Shown here piece after piece: positions 62,092-64,000 of a DNA stretch of 64,000 nt. Below the pieces are notes generated by a model. The model did no database searches. It had not been told where the DNA came from and saw only the letters and a program-made list of their open reading frames with translations. Position 1 is the first letter of the stretch, and every line of letters starts with the position of its first letter. The translations under genes and the position numbers were made by a program. Location of the stretch: assembly GCA_024685775.1 (NCBI GenBank), contig JAIKVL010000004.1:1-64000 (forward strand). Reading direction: 5' to 3'. This DNA comes from Clostridia bacterium (lineage in GTDB: Bacteria; Bacillota; Clostridia; Christensenellales; CAG-1252).

Positions 62092-64000
62092 TTTTCTTCA
62101 ACGTGTTTGCAGTTCGTGCAAACGTACTTGGTCGCCCCTTTCGAGCGTTTCACGATCATCGTCGATTTACACTCGGGGCAAAGATACGGCGCGGGAATAT
62201 CCCAACTCGCGAATTTGCAGGTCGGATAATCGCTGCACCCGTAAAAAGTCTTGCCCGCCTTGCTGCGCTTTTTCAAGACGTCCTTTCCGCAGATCGGGCA
62301 GGTCGCGACTTTTTCGCTTTCCATCGAGAGGATATTGCGGCAATTCGGGAAATTCGGGCAAGCGAGGAACTTGCCGAAACGCCCTTCTTTGATGACCATC
62401 ATCGCGCCGCATTTATCGCATTTTACGTCCGAAACCTCATATTCTTTCTTGACCGCGGTCCCGTCCTTGAACGCCTTTTTGACTTCGAGGATAAAGCCCG
62501 GATAGAACGCGCCGATGAGGTCCTGCCACTTGCGCCCTTCTTCGACTTCGTCGAGCTCTTTTTCCATCTTCGCGGTAAATTTCAGATCCATGATGTCGGG
62601 GAAGAATTTAACGATCGAATCGCAAACGGTCTCGCCGAGCGAGGTCGCTTTCAGGCTTTTCCCTTCCTTTTCGGTATAGGCGCGTTTCGCGAGGACGGCG
62701 AGGATTGAAGCGTAGGTGCTCGGTCTGCCGATCCCGTTTTCTTCCATCGCTTTGATCAAAGAACTTTCGGTGTAACGCTGCGGAGGTTTGGTGAATTTCT
62801 GCTCGTACTTCAACTCTTTGAGATCGAGCTTGTCACCCTCTTCGAGCGCGGGAAGAAGCGCGTTGTCTTCGCCCTCGTCCTCGTTTACGTGCGAACGGAA
62901 ATCTGCGTAAGCCGCAGTAAAACCGGGGAATTTCATCGTCCTGCCTTGAACTTTGAACCCGAATTTATGTTCGTCGCCCTCCGCGTTGATATGGACTTTC
63001 AGCGTGTCGTACTGCGCCGCCGCCATTTGGCTCGCGACGAAGCGATCGTAAATGAGTTTATACACCGCATATTGATTCTTCTGCAATTTGCTTTTCAACG
63101 ATTCCGGCGTGCGATCCAAGGAGATCGGGCGAATCGCTTCGTGCGCGTCCTGCGCTTGCTGTTTTACGGCAAATTTATTCGGAACTTTCGGATAATATTC
63201 CGCTCCGTAGGTATCCACGATATGGCGCTTTGCGGCGAAGACCGCGTCGTCCGCCACGCGGACCGAGTCGGTACGGATATAAGTAACGAGCGCGACGTGT
63301 CCCTCGCCCTCGATCTCACAGCCCTCGTAAAGCTGCTGCGCGATCTGCATGACTTGCGGCGCGCTCATCGAGAATTTCGTGGTCGCGTCCTGTTGCAGGG
63401 TGGACGTCGTAAACGGCGGCATCGGAGAAACCTTTTGAACGTTCTTTTTGACCTCGTCCACGACGTAAGGCTTCCCGTCGATCTTGGAAAGGAGTTTGTC
63501 GAGCGCTTCCTTGTTCGGGATCTTGAATTTCTTCCCGTCCACGTCGTAAAAGATCGCTTTGAAGGGCTTCTTCCCGTTGAAGAACGCGTGAAGCGTCCAG
63601 TACTCTTCGGGTTTGAAATCGCGGATCTCGCGCTCTCTGTCCACGACCATGCGAAGCGCGGCGGATTGGACTCTCCCCGCCGAAAGACCGCTCTTGATCT
63701 TCCTCGAAAGGACGGGAGAGATCTTGTAACCGACGATGCGGTCGAGGACGCGGCGCGCCTGTTGGGCGTCCACGAGCCTTTTATTGATCTTTCTCGGAGT
63801 TTCGAGCGCTTTCAAGACGGCTTTTTTCGAGATCTCGTTGAACTCGATGCGGATATCGTCGTCCGGCAGACCGAGAACGGTTTGCAAATGCCAGCTGATC
63901 GCCTCCCCTTCGCGGTCCGGGTCGGTCGCGAGATAGACTTGGTCGCTTTGTTTGACGGCGGTTTTGAGTTGAGAGATCGTCCGCTCTTTATCGGGCGAAA
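62088..64000 (-). CDS. topA: DNA topoisomerase I (5' end outside window)
   Basis: Type IA topoisomerase relaxing negative supercoils. About 637 codons are present, and the frame stays open to the right edge, so roughly the first 80-100 residues are missing. Visible parts are the Toprim acids ATDPDREGEAISWHL, the SGLSAGRVQSAALRMV block, the active-site tyrosine in TYIRTDSVRV, NGIGRPSTYASI, and three C-terminal zinc ribbons (CDKCGAMM...CPNFPNC, CPICGKDV...CSDYPTC, CPECKSTM...CTNCKH). The third is close to the C-terminus. Stop overlaps trmFO by 4 nt. Confidence 0.97.
   Translation of the reverse strand, partial: SPDKERTISQLKTAVKQSDQVYLATDPDREGEAISWHLQTVLGLPDDDIRIEFNEISKKAVLKALETPRKINKRLVDAQQARRVLDRIVGYKISPVLSRKIKSGLSAGRVQSAALRMVVDREREIRDFKPEEYWTLHAFFNGKKPFKAIFYDVDGKKFKIPNKEALDKLLSKIDGKPYVVDEVKKNVQKVSPMPPFTTSTLQQDATTKFSMSAPQVMQIAQQLYEGCEIEGEGHVALVTYIRTDSVRVADDAVFAAKRHIVDTYGAEYYPKVPNKFAVKQQAQDAHEAIRPISLDRTPESLKSKLQKNQYAVYKLIYDRFVASQMAAAQYDTLKVHINAEGDEHKFGFKVQGRTMKFPGFTAAYADFRSHVNEDEGEDNALLPALEEGDKLDLKELKYEQKFTKPPQRYTESSLIKAMEENGIGRPSTYASILAVLAKRAYTEKEGKSLKATSLGETVCDSIVKFFPDIMDLKFTAKMEKELDEVEEGRKWQDLIGAFYPGFILEVKKAFKDGTAVKKEYEVSDVKCDKCGAMMVIKEGRFGKFLACPNFPNCRNILSMESEKVATCPICGKDVLKKRSKAGKTFYGCSDYPTCKFASWDIPAPYLCPECKSTMIVKRSKGATKYVCTNCKHVEEK

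Overview
The window is a housekeeping segment of a chromosome from a Clostridia-class Firmicute. The evidence is the SCIFF peptide and its radical-SAM maturase next to a TIGR04086-type membrane protein, spoVM between thiN and rpmB, a YlxY-type deacetylase beside pnp and an M16 protease, a T-box leader on thrS, Asp23/YloU-FakA, and YicC-gmk-rpoZ-coaBC-priA-def-fmt-rsmB-rlmN in Bacillus-like order. SpoVM and YlxY point to a spore-forming lineage. Base composition is intermediate (CGC/GCG/GAT-rich codons). The source is probably an uncultivated species assembled from short reads, because bases 12-69 are a degraded Illumina P5 adapter. I cannot name a genus.

Almost every gene reads leftward (minus strand). 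The exceptions are ylxY, a small HTH regulator and rpmB. From left to right: 1-476 is adapter, then two ~125-bp direct repeats with no gene. 477-10543 is a transcript M16 protease-ftsK-rimO-pgsA-cinA-recA-rny. 10633-12151 is a switch region with ylxY (+) and an AT-rich divergent pair, a TM2 membrane protein (-) and a Xre/Cro-type regulator (+), sharing palindromic operators. 12237-14716 is rpsO-pnp. 14838-19208 is recJ-MBL hydrolase-hemZ. 19253-24334 is yajC, TIGR04086 protein, scfA-scfB and secD-secF, with separate consensus promoters before yajC, scfA and secD. 24460-31560 is TrmH methylase-yebC-proA-ruvC-ruvA-ruvB-queA-tgt. 31607-32699 is infC-rpmI-rplT with an attenuator and a non-AUG start. 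32853-35536 is tRNA-Gly, tRNA-Cys, tRNA-Leu, T-box and thrS. 35599-37975 holds yloU-fakA and divergent rpmB. 38041-48118 is yicC-gmk-rpoZ-coaBC-priA-def-fmt-rsmB-rlmN-rpe-thiN-spoVM. 48283-64000 is topA (5' end cut by the window)-trmFO-hslV-hslU-hisS-aspS-rseC-like-trxA-glyA-cysteine desulfurase-pcrA-ligA.

The genes serve translation (ribosomal proteins, aminoacyl-tRNA synthetases, tRNAs, rRNA/tRNA modification, formyl-Met cycle), DNA repair and segregation (recA, recJ, ruvABC, priA, pcrA, ligA, topA, ftsK), RNA decay (rny, pnp, yicC), Sec export and cofactor supply (coaBC, thiN, IscS-type desulfurase). Many junctions are 1-4-nt ATGA/TAATG overlaps, implying translational coupling.

No mobile element, CRISPR array, phage or defence cassette is visible. 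The least ordinary items are the TM2/HTH operator module, a leaderless-looking promoter on the M16 gene, the T-box directly behind tRNA-Leu, a duplicated tRNA-Gly 3' end with hairpins, a 27-codon spoVM with a TTG start, a SCIFF precursor with a charged C-terminal tail, and infC starting at AUU.
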